Shown: positions 62,127 through 64,000 of the stretch, piece after piece
Numbering within the stretch: position 1 is the stretch's first letter
Layout of the letters: each line of letters begins with the position of its first letter
NCBI RefSeq assembly: GCF_030384665.1
Contig: NC_083678.1
Location: 1,178,001 to 1,242,000, forward strand
DNA: 64,000 bases
Source of the DNA: Lodderomyces elongisporus
Lineage: Eukaryota > Ascomycota > Pichiomycetes > Serinales > Debaryomycetaceae
Reading direction: 5' to 3'
Program-made: the position numbers and the translations under genes
The notes under the pieces: model-generated
Databases searched by the model: none
What the model saw: only the letters and a program-made list of their open reading frames with translations
What the model was told of the DNA's origin: nothing

Positions 62127-64000
62127 CTAAGAAAGCAAATTACTCAACTTCATTGAACTCTGACTCGCTGTGAGCTTATTAGTGTCGCTTTCTTCCACCA
62201 GCAGATGTTTCGTTTGTTGCAGTGGTTCCTCATTTCTAGCTTCTGGTTGTTTGTGAGGATGTTGCGGTATACTTTTGAAAGAAGGAAAGCTCAATACTGA
62301 TCTAATAGGTGGCAATTGTGTTCCCAGACTGGCTATACTGTCCAACTTCTCACTCAATAATCTGTGCTCATCTTCATTTTTCACGCAATTGTTTTGTTGC
62401 ATTGGTTGTATATGCAGATTCAAAGTGGCAGGTTGTAAGTGTGGTGATTGGCTTGGTGTTTGAGAGGGTGTTTGTGAGGGTGTTTGCAAAGGTGTTTCGT
62501 TGGGGGATAACAAAAACACTTTTGATTTTGATGAGGCAGAAGAAGTTGCAGATGTGAGGTGCAAAGGTATTGCTGATTGTGCTGGTAAAGATGGTGAATT
62601 TGGTCTTGATTTCTTTGTGATATGGTGGTCGTGGTGGGCATCTTGAGCATTGTAGAACTCAAGGTTGAGCGATGTAGATGAGTTTGGTTTTGGAATTATA
62701 TAGCTCGTGCCGTTATTATGATTATGATTATGACTATGATTATGGTTATGGTTATGATTACCATTATTGTTGTTAAGGGTGGACCGACTCAGCAGTGTGT
62801 GGGAAAGAGCTGGCTTTATAGGTGTCATTCTTTGGAAGCCTGCCAAGTTTGTAGATGAGTTTGAAGAACGTATCTTCCCATTTAGCGAAGATAATGAGGT
62901 TGAGCTGGCATTAAATTGTCTTGCATTACTACTAATGTTGCCATTCTTTTGGAAATATTCATGTAAATTACTGAATGAAGCTGGTGGACGCATTGCAGAG
63001 CTAAAGGAGTCTGGAGAAGTGCCTAATGAATGAGCAGCTGAATTAGTGTTGCTGAATACTCGTTGGTTTTCAGATTCAATGCTTGAAGCAGATTCCGACT
63101 TCTGTATCGATGGGTGTTGATGTTGGTATGTGTGGGGGTGTGGGTGTAATTGCTGAGTGTGGGTTTGCAATTGGGGTTGAGATGCATGACTATGTTGCGC
63201 AAATAATGGTTGTTGACGAGTTGGGAATGGGGGCGAAACACTTCCCTTATGTTGACTATTGTATTGCCTGATTGCGTCCGATGATAGTGTTCTCGACACC
63301 ATCAATGGTTGTGGTTGTGATTGGGTGTGGGGGTGCAAGTGAAGATTGCTAGTCGATTGGGACCCTATATTAGTAGTTGTTGAGTGAGAATGTTGTGATT
63401 GGGTAGGTGAAGATGGAATGGAAAACACGGCTGGTCCTTGTTGCTGGTGATGAATAGGCATTTGTTGCTGTTGTTGTTGCTGCTGCTGATATGATACTGG
63501 TGGTGGCGGTGGGGATGATGACTGCAGTTGTATCTGAATCTGTTGTTGTTGTTGTTGTTGTTGGTGTGGATGTGGGTGTGGGTGTGGTTGACTTATTTGT
63601 TGAGGTTGGGTGTTGATTACTGGTTGAACATATGTTCCAGTTTGTGTATTGTAGAATACAGGTAATGGTTGGTGGTAAACATGGTTGCCGTTTCTGTCTA
63701 TGGAGAAGGGGATGGCAGTTGAGCCGTGTGCTATTGTCGCGTATGGTCCATTTGGAAGGATAATCAGCTGCTGGTCTGGGTGAACACCAATAGGACGAGG
63801 GTAGACTGCACCACCAGCACCACCAGCACCAACAGCAACTCCAAAAGGCATATCTTGCTCATTCTTGTTCTTTCTTTTCCTTGTTTGGGCAACTGGCGGG
63901 TTATTGTGTATTCTTCTGTGTCTTGTCAACTCATCAGACCGACTAAACTTTTTGGAGCATCCTGGAAAATTACAGGCATGTGGTTTCTCACCAGTATGGG
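62127..64000 (-). CDS. MIG1: C2H2 zinc-finger glucose repressor Mig1, 5'-truncated by window edge
   Basis: 3' part of a Mig1-type repressor that binds GC-rich SYGGGG elements in glucose-repressed promoters. The reading frame continues past the Met at 63929 to the right edge: [18 protein letters not shown], then [15 protein letters not shown], which is the second C2H2 finger and linker of the Mig1/CreA group. Finger 1 and the start lie outside the window. The visible 624 residues include an NLS-like RKRKNK after the finger, long Gln and Pro/His-rich tracts ([10 protein letters not shown]), Thr-Pro-Ser-Gln repeats, and a C-terminal helix-like [14 protein letters not shown] region. Regulation in yeast is by Snf1 phosphorylation and nuclear export. 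Family call is firm; MIG1 versus MIG2 less so. Confidence 0.9.
   Translation of the reverse strand, partial: HTGEKPHACNFPGCSKKFSRSDELTRHRRIHNNPPVAQTRKRKNKNEQDMPFGVAVGAGGAGGAVYPRPIGVHPDQQLIILPNGPYATIAHGSTAIPFSIDRNGNHVYHQPLPVFYNTQTGTYVQPVINTQPQQISQPHPHPHPHQQQQQQQQIQIQLQSSSPPPPPVSYQQQQQQQQQMPIHHQQQGPAVFSIPSSPTQSQHSHSTTTNIGSQSTSNLHLHPHTQSQPQPLMVSRTLSSDAIRQYNSQHKGSVSPPFPTRQQPLFAQHSHASQPQLQTHTQQLHPHPHTYQHQHPSIQKSESASSIESENQRVFSNTNSAAHSLGTSPDSFSSAMRPPASFSNLHEYFQKNGNISSNARQFNASSTSLSSLNGKIRSSNSSTNLAGFQRMTPIKPALSHTLLSRSTLNNNNGNHNHNHNHSHNHNHNNGTSYIIPKPNSSTSLNLEFYNAQDAHHDHHITKKSRPNSPSLPAQSAIPLHLTSATSSASSKSKVFLLSPNETPLQTPSQTPSQTPSQSPHLQPATLNLHIQPMQQNNCVKNEDEHRLLSEKLDSIASLGTQLPPIRSVLSFPSFKSIPQHPHKQPEARNEEPLQQTKHLLVEESDTNKLTASQSSMKLSNLLS

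Overview
The window is nuclear DNA of a budding yeast, almost certainly from the CTG clade (Candida/Lodderomyces group). It is AT-rich, has single-gene transcription units on both strands, rare introns with GTATGT/TACTAAC-type signals, long spacers and many microsatellites. Gene content (GIT permease pair, carnitine-biosynthesis dioxygenase, U5-40K-like WD protein, HAP5, MIG1) fits this group. CTG codons sit where families expect Ser or another small polar residue, for example two positions in the WD40 gene at 40144-41250, so CTG is best read as Ser. The abundant low-complexity insertions resemble Lodderomyces elongisporus, but the species is not proven here.

Layout. 1-13 kb: a probably spliced XPF/ERCC1-like gene, RET2 (delta-COP), PDE1 (cAMP phosphodiesterase), PRE4 (proteasome beta7), KGD4 (2-oxoglutarate dehydrogenase subunit), GET4. 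13-21 kb: a DDP1-type Nudix hydrolase, an unknown gene with a CTG-codon run, SSP120 (secretory EF-hand protein), MIX14 (four CX9C motifs), IMP2 (mitochondrial protease), an MFS transporter. 21-32 kb: two tandem GIT glycerophosphodiester permeases separated and flanked by unusually long spacers. 32-41 kb: URA4, a thioredoxin-like protein with a CTHC centre, DIB1, TFS1 (PEBP) with two plausible starts, HAP5, U5-40K-like WD protein. 41-56 kb: GYP8-like RabGAP, SPT8, YNK1, the large HSL1 kinase. 56-64 kb: DID2, MDE1, LSM8 (with a 56-nt intron), a coiled-coil unknown, trimethyllysine dioxygenase-like gene, and the 3' part of MIG1 running off the right edge.

The genes are mostly housekeeping and independent. 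Loose themes are splicing (DIB1, U5-40K, LSM8), mitochondria (KGD4, MIX14, IMP2, possibly TFS1), respiratory and carbon regulation (HAP5, MIG1, and a CCAAT pair upstream of KGD4) and phosphate scavenging (the GIT pair with CACGTG sites in its spacers).

No clearly new multi-gene system was found. The best leads are two introns that change gene models, a segmental gene-conversion pattern between the GIT paralogues, a Ser-versus-Leu CTG run, a dual-start PEBP, a four-run G-quadruplex motif, and a CCG-N4-CGG palindrome upstream of both U5 snRNP protein genes.
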